This document shows, piece by piece, positions 1 to 14,100 of a stretch of DNA of 64,000 bases. Each line of letters begins with the position of its first letter. Position 1 is the stretch's first letter. Where the stretch lies: NCBI RefSeq assembly GCF_964275005.1, contig NC_092705.1:7862641-7926640 (forward strand). The letters are read 5' to 3'. The notes under the pieces are model-generated. The model ran no database searches. It worked only from the letters and a program-made list of their open reading frames with translations, and was not told the DNA's origin. Source of the stretch: Diadema setosum (lineage: Eukaryota; Echinodermata; Echinoidea; Diadematoida; Diadematidae). The translations under genes were made by a program, and so were the position numbers.

Positions 1-745
1 GGGCTAATCTATAAGCCAGTTCGTAATTAGCTCATGGGCACATTTTCACAAACGACCTTGTCTTTTTTTTTTTTTCCAGTTGTTAGGCACTTCCCGGGGG
101 CACTTCACTCATTGTCAAAATGACACAGTCATTAAGCCCACCATAACATTTCATGGAATTTATGTTCAAACAAATTATGAACTTGCGTGGACCAGGTGAC
201 AAAAATTTGCCCGTCAATTAACATTTCAAAAAGCACCTGTTTCACTACTATGCATTGAAAATCAGTTCATTAACTGAAAGGACTACCCTCTGAAAATAAA
301 ATGGAATACATAAATAAATGAATAAACAATGAATAAATAAATAGATAAATAAATGCACTTACAATCGATACCTACATATTTTTGCCAAATACAAGGCTTT
401 ACGGAAATAATTGTGATAGGACATACACTGAAGGCCAGCTACCTTTATTCACCACTTGAAACGAAAAGCGGTACACACACATGCACACAAAAATGCTGCA
501 AAGTCGAAAAGTCGATGTTCTATTATTGTACTAAGAGGTGCAAAAGCAATGTGCGAAGGATTAACTTTGTACTGAGCAAGTCCATTAATTAAGGCCGTCG
601 GTCATCGGAATAAAATGTAATACACTATGCTGTCATGAGAATGGTATTATTCTAGTGTATACCACTGACGTCAATCATAATACTGACAAGTCTTGGAATG
701 TATCTAACCACTATACATATATTTAGCGCTGTTCCCATTGAGCAA
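1..745. other. No gene recognised
   Basis: AT-rich sequence with an (AAAT)n-like tract around 300-355. No credible coding signal on either strand. Confidence 0.6.
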
Positions 746-956
746 CCCTGCAGGAAAGAACGCAGTGTCTCAGTGTGTTCAAATTGTGTTCACATAGTGT
801 CTTATGTGAGAACGCTCGAATTTTTAAGTGTGAAGATGATTTCATACTGTGTGGTTTTTTCACAAAGAGTTCACATAATAATGTTCAGTTTCCCACTGTG
901 CATTGATGATTCCCAATGTGTTCACACTGTGGGACACTATGCTCTTTCCAGTAGAG
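746..956. mobile_element. Foldback MITE, GTGTTCACA type, copy 1
   Basis: Terminal inverted repeats CCTGCAGGAAAGAACGCAGT and (reverse) CTCTACTGGAAAGAGCATAG enclose several palindromic GTGTTCACAnTGTG blocks. A second copy lies at 32297-32575. Confidence 0.7.
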
Positions 957-3600
957 AATGTAAAACTGTATCAGAAACAACATGTTTTGTGTAGTGTTTA
1001 CACTGTACCTATTGAAATAACAATCTGAATTAGATTCACTTTGGAAACATAATCCTCAACCCTAATGAATGATACCATATTTCACTGCTCCATCAACTAA
1101 AGAAGAAGAAGAAGAAGTACCATCTTTTGGAGAACTTTGAGATCACATTAGATAAGTTGAAGATGAGCTTCGAGGCAGCAGCAACAAAATCTGATCTTGG
1201 ATTTTATTCGTTTGCTCAGAGAAAATGAAAGAGAGGGAGAGAGAGAGCCAATTTGTATGAATTATTGACTGTGAAACTAAAGAGGTTTGACTTTCCTCAC
1301 AACGCGCCCCAACCTGACCCAGGTTTCCAGGCGTACATGTTGCATAAACACTACAGACCCTAATCAACTTACAGGTCATCTTCAATGAACCGATCACGAG
1401 CAATTTTTTTGTTGTTGTCACTGCTTTCAAGCTACGTTATAACCAGCCATTTTCAGTGTGGCGAGGTCTCGAAAGAGGGCGGGCCACTGGTTGCGCTTGT
1501 TGCCACGATTGCACGCATAGCGAAGTGGAAAATCACTCTCGGTCCACATCCTATTTTTTATCATTATTATTTTTTTTTAAGCTTCAGTATCTAATTTTTG
1601 CCTCTTCATCAGAGTCCCTCCCATTCACTTCCATGTCTTTATCGTTCAACAGACTCCCAATTGGCTCACTAATTTGCCAATATGGTTAACAGTGAAACGT
1701 TAATATCATGGTGTAGACACCCGCGATTTCTGAATGACGTTTCGACATAATCATATTGTAGCGCACGTCTGTCTCTAAAATACATGTATCATTTCGGACC
1801 ATGATTGAATCCAAACCTTTGTTTGTGGGAAATAATCTTTGATTATAGTCCTGGCTGTATGGATGTTATACATTTGAGATGCAAAAATCGATATTATTAT
1901 CACTTATTATTTTTCTATTATTTGATTACCTTAATTTTATTTAAGAAAAAACCCACAAAAATACATGCATATGTTTTTGCATTCAAACTCTTACTCTTTG
2001 CGAAATGTTGTGCCAAAATCTGGCCATTTCAAGGGCCATTTCAAGGGCAAGACGCAATTGTCGCTATCCACACACACTTATGACAGATCATGCGTCTCCA
2101 AACTACCCACATTTACCTTCACATGTATGACCATCTCGTCATCCACACACAACTCTTTTCTCATCCCATAAGGTAGGGATAACAAAGCTTTCAGTTCGTT
2201 GACACAAGGGAGTAGGCATATATGACTGAAGGAATTATTACAAAACTCGAACATAGAATGAGACAAAAATGTAATGGATTACTCATACATGAATTTATAT
2301 CATTATCTATTACAGTTCTCATATCTTGCACATGTATATCAGGTAAATCACATTTACAGTATAATTGTAAAATATTACTGCTAATTAACAAAAATAATTG
2401 ATTTCAGGTCTGCTTCCCACAAAATGATAACAAGTTTTCACTTTAAGAACATTGTTCAACATTTTTACCAATGTATGTAATTTTAAAAGTGTCCATACCA
2501 CGTGTAATTACTGTACAATGTATCAAAGATAATGCTTCTGCATGCAACATCCTGTGCATACATATTTGCTGCACATCTGAAAATACACACCCCCCCCCCA
2601 AAAAAAAAAAAAATGTGTTTACACTTCAATTACTCCCAATCACGGAGGCCAACAACCGTGTGACTATCAGAGCAATTTGCAACATAAGGCATGACCATTC
2701 TCACCTCTTTAGAAAGGAGATGAAAATCAGTTTTAAGAGTGTCTGATAGTACCCTTTAACGGCTCCTTGGGAAGATGCCGAGTTATTAAGCGATGGAAGG
2801 AAGGGACATGGTACATTGTAAATGTACATTAACTTTAACTAATGTAGATTATCATTCATCCAGTTGAAGTGTAACTCCACAGTTCCCATTCCAGTTTTGT
2901 GATTTATAACAATTTTGGAGTTACAGGTTGTACATGTACTTTACTTTCAGAACTTTTGATATGTCACCCATGCATACCAACTGTAGAATTTGTGTGGTCC
3001 GTGATGACGGCTAACAGGCCCATAGATAATTGATTTGGATGAGTCAATAGGGAGAAATAATCTAGTGGTTAATCCATACAATGTATGTAATGTATTCTGC
3101 CACGATCACTGTAATCACCTACATGCGGACAAAAGGGGGCGCTAGACCACAGTGGTGGTGAGCTACATTAACCCGACTTTTCTCCTCCTTGGGCATAGGA
3201 AAACGTCCATTTGGGCAGGAAGTAAGGTGAGGGGGATAAAGTTACGGGATAAAGCAAGTTTATGTTTTGATTTACCATCAACACCTTTGATGGAAAGTTG
3301 ACTTGAGTCAAGTTACATTGAATGCGATGCATTATTTCCTTGACTTTAAACAGGAGTTCTAATCGCAGCAGTGTCTGTGACTACTTGGCATCACTGGTGC
3401 CACATTAATCACTGCAACAGTTAGAATGCATCAGTGCACTACCATTGCTTACATTGGCAATTATTCCTGGTCTTGTATCATGTTTATACTATTGCTTTTG
3501 TTGTCAAATACATGTGTACGTTGCACCTAAGCATACTTTTAAGACAGGCCTATGAACATGATCAAGTTCCCTATTTTTGGTACATACTTGATTAATTCCT
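957..3600. other. No gene recognised
   Basis: AT-rich with short (GAA)n, poly-C/A and other simple tracts (1095-1120, 2590-2615). Open frames here are short and show no family features. Confidence 0.55.
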
Positions 3601-3605
3601 CTTAA

Positions 3606-4377
3606 CCCTATTCTAACTGGGGGGGGGGGGGTCAATTTGACCCCCCCCCCCTCGACGTTTCGCGCCACGATTTCGCAACGCGCAAAGATTTTGCCACGTC
3701 GTTTCACGACTTTTTTCATTGAAGTCTCTCGCATATTTTGAGACCAAATTTGCGACGTCCGGGTACACCGTTTTGAAGTTACGTAATGTTTTGCATATGC
3801 GTGTCAACCAAAAAACAGCTGAAATTCATGATATCGTGTGCAAATCCAATGCAAATTGTGTTTTTTGGATAAATTGATATAAATTAGATTATTTCAACTT
3901 TAACCATTGAAATTAATCAATTCTAGTGTAGATAAGCCTGAAAAGGTGCCTGCAACAAATTTTGGCAAAAAAACAATAGAAAACAAAAGGTCGAAAAAAC
4001 AATAAAATACATAAGAAATTAACAAAACAATAAAAAACAAAAGAAATTGATTTCGATTGTGCTAATTTTTTTCAAGGAAATTGTTTGATGTGTCTTGAGG
4101 AATTCTGACACAAAAATTTAGCTACCCTCCAGTCTTTTTAATGGAGTTATAGGTGAAAATATGATTTCATGCACAAATTTGCATAATTAATTTATTAAAA
4201 ATAGAAAGGCAATATTCTTCTATTGTATGACCATGTTATCTTGTAGTTTACATCCAGCTCTATCTTCAGGCAAAATTTCGCGGCGATCGCACGATCAGCG
4301 GCCGAGATCTGAAGGGGGGGTCAAATTGACCCCCCCTCAGTAAAAACTTGGTCTCAAATAGCCCAGTTAGAATAGGG
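3606..4377. mobile_element. piggyBac-like non-autonomous element with TTAA flanks
   Basis: TTAA at 3602-3605 and 4378-4381 flank perfect terminal inverted repeats CCCTATTCTAACTGGG. The second inner repeat is a GGGTCAA(A/T)TTGACCCC palindrome near each end. TTAA duplication and a CCC start are the signature of piggyBac-type insertions. No transposase. Confidence 0.75.
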
Positions 4378-4853
4378 TTAAATGATCTACTTTGAATATC
4401 AAAATCTACACAATGATTACATCACCAGATCAATCAGGATGAAAATGAAAGTCATCATACAACCAATCACTGGCTTATATTACAACATTACAACAAGACA
4501 TCACAACAAGTCATTATAGGGCAGTGTTTGGGAATGTTGAATATTGACTTAAAAGAAATTAGTGTACATTAGACCTCTGTGCTACACATAATATTACCTA
4601 ACTGACCAAACAAACAAACCATTTGAATTTCTCAGTTTTGAACTGTTAACTCTGGAAGTACTGAGCTAACATTCTTCAAGAAAAATGACATACAGTAGAA
4701 CACAAACTAAAATGGTCTTATAAACAACATCAAACACCTACTCAAACAACATCCTCTCTCTCTCTCTCTTCACACACACATGCACACACACGCGCACACA
4801 CATGCACATACAAAATGAAATGAAAGATAAAGACTATATATATATATCGTCTG

Positions 4854-5268
4854 TAGAGAATGAGAAGGGCGTTAAGTGGTCGTGAACACACTGGCCCGAA
4901 TTCACGAAGGTGGTACAAATGAAACCATGGTTTAAACCATGGATAAAAACCATGTAGCGCCAAGTGTCGCACGGAACATTTGGTTATAAAAATCAGTCAT
5001 TTCGTCGATGAAATGATTATTTTGTAACGAAATGACAACATTTTGTAACTAAATTAACATTTCGTCCATGAAATGATAATTTCGTTAACGAAACGGTCAT
5101 TTTGTCGACGAAAATCATAATGACCAATTTCGTAACGAAATCTTCCGTGAGACACTTGGCGCTCCATGGTTTTTGTCCTTGGTTTAAACCATGGTTTCAT
5201 TTGTACCACCTTCGTGAATTCGGGCCTATGGGTTTAGTGGCAACTTAACGCCCTTATCATTCTCAACC
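4854..5268. repeat. Outer inverted repeat around the 4893 MITE
   Basis: GAATGAGAAGGGCGTTAAG on the left and CTTAACGCCCTTATCATTC on the right are near-inverse and bracket the MITE, so the MITE may have landed in the loop of an older foldback. Confidence 0.6.
4893..5226. mobile_element. Foldback MITE, GGCCCGAATTC type, copy 1
   Basis: Inverted ends GGCCCGAATTCACGAAGGTG with AAACCATGGTTTAAACCATGG-type arms, and an interior rich in CATTTCGT/ACGAAATG. It lies inside a second inverted repeat (4854-5268). Confidence 0.8.
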
Positions 5269-6143
5269 AACGATATAGTGCAATGAATGCATCAGATGTA
5301 AAGGAATTGTTAAAAAAAAAAAGAAAAAAAAAGCTATGTGTACATGCATACCAGCAATTTAGTGGCAGCATTGGGTCATGTATTGCTCAAAGCAGTGGTA
5401 GAGGTTTCACTCAGTGAACATCCTTTATCCATTTAGTCATGGCAAGCACACAAAAAAACATTCTACAGTACTTATCCACAAACAATTACTGTGCACTCTT
5501 GTTATAATGAACACAGTTATAACCATTTTGTTGTAACAATGAAGTAAAATTCAGGTTCCAAAATCTGTGTATTTTTATATATTTTTTTTCATTGTTCCGC
5601 TATATGAAATTTTGATATGACAAAAGAAAACTAGCAGTCCTGTGGACTTTTTGGTAATAGCAGTCACCCGTACTAAAAATGTCCATACATAGAAAATAAA
5701 ATCAATCCTATGGAATCATTTTCATCATCAGATCACATCAGGCCTGCGAAGCAACAACTGTACAACATGGCTGACATATAATGAGAGTATGAAAATCACA
5801 TCTTTCACTGCAATAATTCGGCAGATTGATTGCCTCTCCAGACACAACCAACTGACAGGAAGACGTATGATATCCTGCCCTACTACAGTCATCAAGACTG
5901 TGTCTGTAAACCACCTTGTCACTACATCAGAAATCAAGACTTCTGCCAAAGGAAATGCTTTTACACACCCTCAGTAATGAAATAGAGTGATTTTTCCTCA
6001 GATATCACTTGTAACACTGTTCAGTGATGAAGAATTGAGACATTTAATCTTGTTGTTGCTGTTCTGGTGATGTGAAGGGTGAAGTTTGACTGCATGATGC
6101 AATCTCATTGGCTGTAGTCCCATAAATACCCAGAGATGTACTC

Positions 6144-6149
6144 TTTATT
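6144..6149 (-). promoter_or_regulatory. Candidate polyadenylation signal of DHRS12
   Basis: AATAAA on the minus strand about 390 bases past the DHRS12 stop. It is the clearest hexamer in a plausible 3' UTR. Position and motif are the only support. Confidence 0.35.
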
Positions 6150-6542
6150 TTAACTCATGATTTTGGAGACACACCAAACTGTTCACTGAAATAAACAATG
6201 ACAGCTACTGACCAGGTCTTAAACCAATCAATCAATTAAACATACAAACAAACAAACAGACAGACAGACAGACAAACAAACAAAAGAGGATCATGGATTT
6301 CCTCGAAGATCTTGATATATGGAGGCATCATCTTCAGCATAAAACACACAGTGAACCAGTGTAGTGATTATGTATCAACCAGACTGGCACTGCACACTTT
6401 GCACAGTGACCATATGCATCACAAAATGTGGTCTGTTTTGACTGATTGCCAATATCACATTGAGTTGCTGAGTTCCACTGCATAGGTACTGCATAGAACT
6501 GCCTTCATCAATGTGGATGGGAAGTCTCTAAATGGAATGTTA

Positions 6543-6667
6543 CTACTCCGATTGCGATTTTGTGAAGTTCGATGCCATCTCTTCCAGCAACGTCATCAGT
6601 TTTTCCTCCTCTTGTTCGGAAGAGTGGGTCCAGGCGAAAGTTAGATGCTTTGCTTGAGGCTTGCGAT
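6543..6667 (-). CDS. DHRS12: DHRS12 exon 8 (stop codon)
   Basis: Acceptor CATGTTTCAG, then ATCGCAAGCC; completes an Asp codon and reads RKPQAKHL, then SEQEEEKLMTLLEEM, ending in TAG. The acidic EEEKL...LLEE tail matches the C-terminus of long DHRS12 isoforms. Confidence 0.88.
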
Positions 6668-8113
6668 CTGAAACATGATGATGTACACAAATCAGTATAT
6701 AAGTACAGTTCTTATCAAAAACACCATACACTTTAAACTCATTGCTGCAATATTGAACTGCAAGCATTAGTAACAGTATTCATGAATTACACTGTGCTTT
6801 CTTCATAGAAAAATAGTAAGAAACATAAATACTGAAAAAAAAAAACAAAGAAGACACAATGGCCCGAATTCACGAAGGTGGTACAAATGAAACCATGGTT
6901 TAAACCATGGACAAAAACCATGGAGCGCCAAGTGTCGCACGGAATATTTCGTTACGAAACTGGTAATTTCATTGACAAAATGACCTTTTCGTTAACGAAA
7001 TTATTATTTCGTGGAAGAAATGTTCACTTAGTTACAACATGTTGTCATTTCGTTACAAAATAAACATTTCATCTACCAAATGACTGATTTCGTAACGAAA
7101 TATTCCATGCGACACTTGGCATCCATGGTTTTTGTCCATGGTTTAAACCATGGTTTCATTTGTACCACCTTCGTGAATTCGGGCCAATGTTTCATTCAGT
7201 GTGTTTTAGAACAGTGTGAAAGAGATTGCTTATGATATACTGAATACCTACCATTTCTTCTTTTAATCACTGAGAAAAGAAACATGTTGCAGTGCCAAAG
7301 TAAGCTACTATCAATCCAAAAAGATTATGGACATAAGCTGATATTACGTAGCAACAACATTTAAATAAGTTACCTCATTATTGTCACACATACCGAGATA
7401 AAACCCCCCACTCTTCTCCTCCTGAACTCTGCTCGCCAGGCACAGCCACACCAGGGTGTCCGCCCCTTGCTCCGGGGTCCTCAGCCGGTTCTTCATGCGC
7501 TCGTAGAAGTCGGGCATGGAGGTGCGCACTGCCGGGGTGTCTGCCCAGCCGGGGTGCATGGAGAAGAACTTGATCTCTGGGTGCCTCTTAGCCCACTGTT
7601 CAGTCATAATCACCTGCTGTCTCTGTGATGTTTAGGAGCAGGGGTGGGGAGGAAAATTGACATAAGAACATTGAGAGCAGAAAAAAGAATACAATGTTGG
7701 TATGTAAGTAATAACCCTTTTTTGTTCATAATTGTTCATTTGTAATAATATGCAAAGTGTTAATCACTCAATCAGTTACAGATGTGTTGAGGCAACTACT
7801 GTAAAACGAGAAATGTTCGCGTGCATTTTAATTTCGCGAATTTCGCGAGCACCAAGATTCGCGAAATTAAAATGCACGCGAAATTTCTTATCTACACTAT
7901 ATGCATTGAACGCAAGAGGCAATTCGCGAAAATTTCTTGCCATGATAAAGGCCGTCGGCTCCTATTCGCGAAAATTTCGTGCCGCGAATATTTCATGTTT
8001 TACGGTATCATTCTTCATGCCTTCTGGTGGAGCCGGGCAAAGTGTTCTTTTGATTTCCTTATAAAAATATTTTTGCTCCAGAAAAATCCAGATACAATCA
8101 TGTTGCCCTTATG

Positions 8114-8149
<36 letters not shown>

Positions 8150-11100
8150 TATGCACACTCACATACAATATTCAATTCAATCTTATATTTCCGATTCAAT
8201 ATATAAATATACAAAACTACATGTGAATATGAGCAAATTGTACAAAAAGTGAGTTAAAAAACAATGGAAACATCAACAAAACAAGGCGAGATTATGATAA
8301 AGACAAAAGAATAAAAACCACATGGGGAAAACAGATATCACAGGTACAAAAAGAACAGAAACTCATTAACATTGTGTGTTTGGTTGATCGGAAAATGGTA
8401 TGCGCGTCGAAAGCCAGAATAGGCTTGTTATGTTGCACATACCCCGCATTATAATCATTTTAAAATCACTTTTAAAAAAAAGAAAAAGATTAAACACCAT
8501 AATACAAATAGAAGAAAGACCAATATACCCATTTTTACATGTATATCAATACTTACTAATCAATAATTTCTTGTACTGTCTTTTGAAAATATTATTAAAC
8601 CGTGTTTAATAATATTGAACTATTCATTCATTGCAATAGTTTAGAACAGGCCATTTGTACTACTAAACAATGTACAGCTTATGAACTCTTATATTTACTG
8701 TATGATCACAGTTCTTAAGAGCTAACTAATATGTGTTCAACATCCATTTCTTTAGGCCTATGATTCTAAGTTGCATACCTTTTGGCCAGCATAGACGGCT
8801 GTCCCCTCAAAAGTTGACACCTTCTTGTTCTGAAGGTCATTCAAATTTAGCTTCTGTGTGTACATTCCACCTGATGAAACTGTGATCTGTGAAATAAATA
8901 CATATCAGATATTATCACTCTAATTTGCAGCTCATCAAATCAGTCACATTCAGCATAGCTGCATTGATAATGTTCTGACATAAATCTGACATCAGTTAAT
9001 TAGCTCTCGACTCTTTATGCACCATGGTGTAAACCCCCTGTGTAATCAACATCTGTCATGTGTTACTATACAAATGATGCACAGGATAGAGTGCGTTACT
9101 GGAGGCGTAGCGCACTCGAGGGTATTTACAATTGTGAAACATGCACGAGGCGAAGCCGAGTGCAAGTTGCACTTCATTGTAAATACCCGAGAGTGAGCTG
9201 CATCTCCACTAATGCCACGAAATAATCCTGTGCATCATTTGTTTTTATAAAATGGGTCGAAAACTAACAGCATTTTTCACGTACCTTTGTGGGTCAATAC
9301 CAGTCAGCTACATGTAGCACTCGCTCGAGAGAGTCGAGTCAAGCACGTCGCACTTGGAAATCCCGCACATGTAAGTACTGTACGTATAAGAGTACTGTAT
9401 ACATACAACTGTACGCCACATAATATTTTATGCACACAAGAAAGGCCGGCCGGCAGCCCGAACTAGAAGTTGTTTACAGGATTGACAGCGCGTATAGTCG
9501 CGTGCGACGCACTTGTAACAACCGATTGAGTGCGCACTGGTACTGCAGTGCAATGGTACTAAAGTAATCAAAGCCCACGTGACTCATTTCAGCGCTTCCT
9601 ATTGGCTCCGTTCTTGAACCCATTTTATAAACTCCAATGATTGACATCTGTTTCTTTTGGCCCTCCTTATGGTATTAAAGCAATATAAAAAAATTCATGT
9701 TAACTCGGGAGACATCACAGACATGGACTCTCTTCAAAGGAAAGTGGCAAAATATGTTTGTCTTTTCAAAGGTAAACTGTAATTTTCAAACAGCTGGACC
9801 AATGGTCTTTGTTGCTGCAATACTGTATACGCCAAATATTTCGCAAGGTTTTTATTTTCGTGAATGGCAGGGCCCTCTGGTAGAGCAGTGGCAACACTGA
9901 AGAGGCTACCCTGGATAAATAAGACCTTATCATTATTATTATTAATTTTGCGAGTCAGGTGCTATTCGCAAATTTAACGACACACAAAAATATAGACTCC
10001 GATCGCCACATAACATGCACGAATACATTTCTCTGTTCAGTACTGTACTCCGCGATCGTGAATCTTGCGAAATTGTCGGGGACGTCCAATTCATGAAAAT
10101 ATAGACTCGCTAAATATATGCCGTATACAGCAATACATGTCTTACCACTCTTGCATTCTCCACTTGCTGGAGGAGAGGAATAAGCTGTGAGGTGAGGATG
10201 TAGGTGCCCAGGGTGTTGGTGGCAAAGTTCACCTCATAGCCAGCAGCTGTCTCCTGCCTTGTGTTCACCATGCATCCTGCATTATTGACCTTTGAACCCA
10301 GACAGGAAGTGGTCAGAAGAAAAACCAACATTTTTCACTTTGTAGAAAAGATGGGAAAATTCTTGTCCATGTATTCTATGGATTGGTCTCTTTGTAACTG
10401 CTGGAATTTGGGGAGCCTGGCTTGTCAAAAAACAAACAAACAAACAAACAATAACAACAACAATAACACTCTCCCCCATTGTTACATGTTTATATCTCAC
10501 AAGGAAAAATATATTATATACATATTTGCCTTCAAAACTTCAGATGGTGCTCCTGGAGTGTAAAACTAGTCTCTTCCATCATCATCATTACATCAAGGCT
10601 TCAACATTTAATTATTTGAAGTATATATGCATCTACTTGGAGCAAGATTCTTTGTTCCCTACAAGATCAAATACGCTGTACATGGTATTTTTAGACATTT
10701 CACCGGAACAAAAGCAGTCCATGAGATCTACTTGGGCAATTCCGCGGTTAGTAACGTTACATTTGAACAAATTTAGATATTTGTTTTTACCACTAAATTA
10801 CTGTTTATTCATTTCAAGTCAAAATTATGTCAAAAACATGTTCATCCTTCCCAGGTTTATGATACAGAAAAGAATGAACACAATCCAAGAAATATTAGAA
10901 TTGCTATAGCAACTTAAAGGGCTGGTTAGTAACGTTACGAAAAAAGGACATGACAAAAAAATCAATGTCTTGTAACAAAAAGTGTGCAAAAATTCAAGTT
11001 ACTTCAAACAAAGTGTTGCATTAATTTCAATTATTGCATCATGACAAATGTTCATGCAATTTTTTTTAGCAGTTCGACCGATAATTTTTTAGCTAGACCC

Positions 11101-14100
11101 CCAAAAGCATGGTTAGTAACGTTACATTTGTCCGGAGTAATTCCGCAGGTCATTTCACCCTTTTGTAATTGACAAAATGTCACATGACTTCTGGAGTATT
11201 TAAATGTATTCATCTTTTACCCTTTAGCAAAACTTTGAGGAAAAAATTTCAAAGGAACCCACTGTAATTTGCATTTAAGTGAATTTCAGCGTCCCCAGTC
11301 CCACATGTACATTTTAAATGATGGTTTTAGATCTCGCAAAATCAATAAATACGAAAAATAAAATCTACTGAATTTGAAAGACCCTAATGATTGGTGAACA
11401 TCCATGGCATTAGTTGATACCTAGATCAATGGGTAAGATAAAGAGGCACATTTCTTTTATCCATGTCATGTCCACCTAACTGCGGAATTGCCCACTTCCA
11501 CATTTCTATCGAAGGGAAAGCAAGTCTTTCCATAGCATGGGTGGAAGAAGTTTTCATTTAGTTTGTTTTTGCCTCATTTTGATCTTTTTATAAGGGTGCT
11601 GGAAGTAGAATTACTACTACAGTACGGCTGCTGGTAGCATTAAAATTGTCAATAAGTTAAAACATGATAATACCTCAAGGCATTGCTGAAACAGAAGATT
11701 AACAATGACTACCAAACTGACATTCAAGTGTCATGGAAGCATCATTTCTCATTCATCTAACTGTACCACAATAAACCTAACCTGTCACATTGCTCTGAAG
11801 ATGAAAGACGAGACAATACTCACAAGAACGTGCAGCTGCTTGCCACTATTGACAAACTCCTTAGCAAAGTCTGCTACCTTCTGTGAGTCTGACATGTCGA
11901 CTATGTGAAGATGCACATCCTGGAATGTAAAAAAATATAGTACATGCAAAAAAAAGAATATAAAAGTGCACATCAACAGATGTTTTACCATCAAGAAACC
12001 ACTGAAAACTAAATGCAACAGAGCAATGACTGAAATCAATGAACTTCTTATGTTGATAATTCAGTGCCTGATTTTGCAAATAGTAGATCGCATTTGGCAT
12101 TTACAAGATTACATTCTAGTAAAGTCTGAAAATTGTATCACTAAACAAACCCAAACAAAATTGTAAGCGGAAATGAAGTTTGATTATAGAGCCATCTGCT
12201 TGAAGATTTTTTTTTCAGGTTAATGCATCAATTTTCTTCAGTGGTCCACCTACTTCATGCCCTACAAACTTATTTAAGGTCTACCAGTACAATCTAACAG
12301 AATGATTGCATTCAAAACTGACAATATTCACTTGCTAGAAATAGCAATACCAGTTAGCATTTGTAAGGCCCTGTACCAGCTTCGTCCAGATATGCAAAAG
12401 GGTAGAAAAAAAAAAGAAGTGCACAAGGCAGAACCAAAACAGGCAGAACAAATGAGGTGTAGAAAAAAATGTGATCCATTAATCACATGAAGATTTAAAC
12501 AAACATGATTCAAGATCTGGTTTGAAAGTTGTCCAACAGATGGACTTCGTTTAACACAAACCTCATTTCCTGTGGTTTCTGCAATCTCTTTTCTGGCCTC
12601 CTCCCCTCGCTCCTGGTTCCGACACACCATGTGCACAGTGCCACCTTCAGGTATGATTCAGCCAATAAGAAATGAGAAACACTGATCACATGACGCCAAT
12701 ATTACAAGGGTCACATAACAATGCTGCACATTAGAACAGGAATAGCCGAGTATTTCAATAAAGATATTCATAGTGCATATTTTGTTCATCTTGGAACAAC
12801 ACGTCATCCGTGTCCATGAATTAAGCCAAGCAGCTAAGCTGAGTTATCTTGGTTTTCACTTCAAAGACAAGAGACCTCTATTAAAAACAAGGAAAACAAT
12901 GTTTTAACAATGACAAATCATCTGATCTCCTAATGCAGTTTATTCATTAATATTGGACGGGTGAAAACAACTTCTCTTGAAATACGTTTTCTGTTAAATC
13001 AAGGGATATGTTGTAATACAATCACATCTGAATCATAGGAAAAAATCAGCATTCACACATAACCTATATTTCTAGACTCCCTCCATACAATTTATTGTAC
13101 ATTTAGATACTCTTATAGCCCAAGCACTTCCTCACACTTTTCCATGAAAAAGTTGATTTGCTCACATCTTGTAAATCACAATTGAGTACTTCTTTTCTCT
13201 CTACCAAATAATGAAGGTTGACATGACTTTTATCAAACCAAATGATAATCAAGACAACAAACGGGTGTATACTGGCCTTCAACAAATACAATCATACCTC
13301 ATGAATCCATACTCCCCTCTCTTGTCTTTCTAATACAGTATACATGCTATGAATAGCCCACTAAACATTTTCGAACATGGAGACATTCAGCACACCTCTC
13401 TGAGCCACAGCGAGGGCAGTGCTCTTCCCGATACCACTGTTGGCCCCAGTGATGAGGAACGACTTGCCGCCGACGTTGATATCAAGGGCGGTCTGATCGA
13501 AGGACTTGGCGGCACGCTCGTAGCCACTCCTGAGAGAAGAGGAAGAGAGATAAAGATGGAGAGAGGGAGGGAGAGAGAGAGGGGGAAATATATCATATCA
13601 TTGAGTAAATATCCTTCCTCCTTAAAAACTTTTAAATACCAAACTAGTTTCAACAGGAAAATCTCTTGTTTGGTGTGACAAAGTTCTAGTAAACAGATCT
13701 TTCTCCATTGTAAAATATGCAGCTAACTTCAGAGGTGTCAATGAGTTGTTGATGGTGACAAGACAAAAAAAAAAAATCTGCATCAAATAGAACCTATGCC
13801 CTCTATGGAATTTCAATGTAATTATTATAGTAAACAGATGAAGTACAACTGTATAATATGTGCTATTAGAGTAGTATTGGTTAGATTGCATTGCGTGATC
13901 ATGTGAAAGTTTTGGTATAGTGCACAGCCATGCCCTACAATGTATTTATGTCAAAATGCTTAATATAGCTCACCTAAGCCTGTCTATGCACAGACTATTT
14001 TAGTTCTTTCAGCATATTGTGTAGAGAGCATGGGACACAGAAAGTATGCCATTTATGGATCATAAACATTACATTTTTTTACTAGTTTTCACAATTATCC

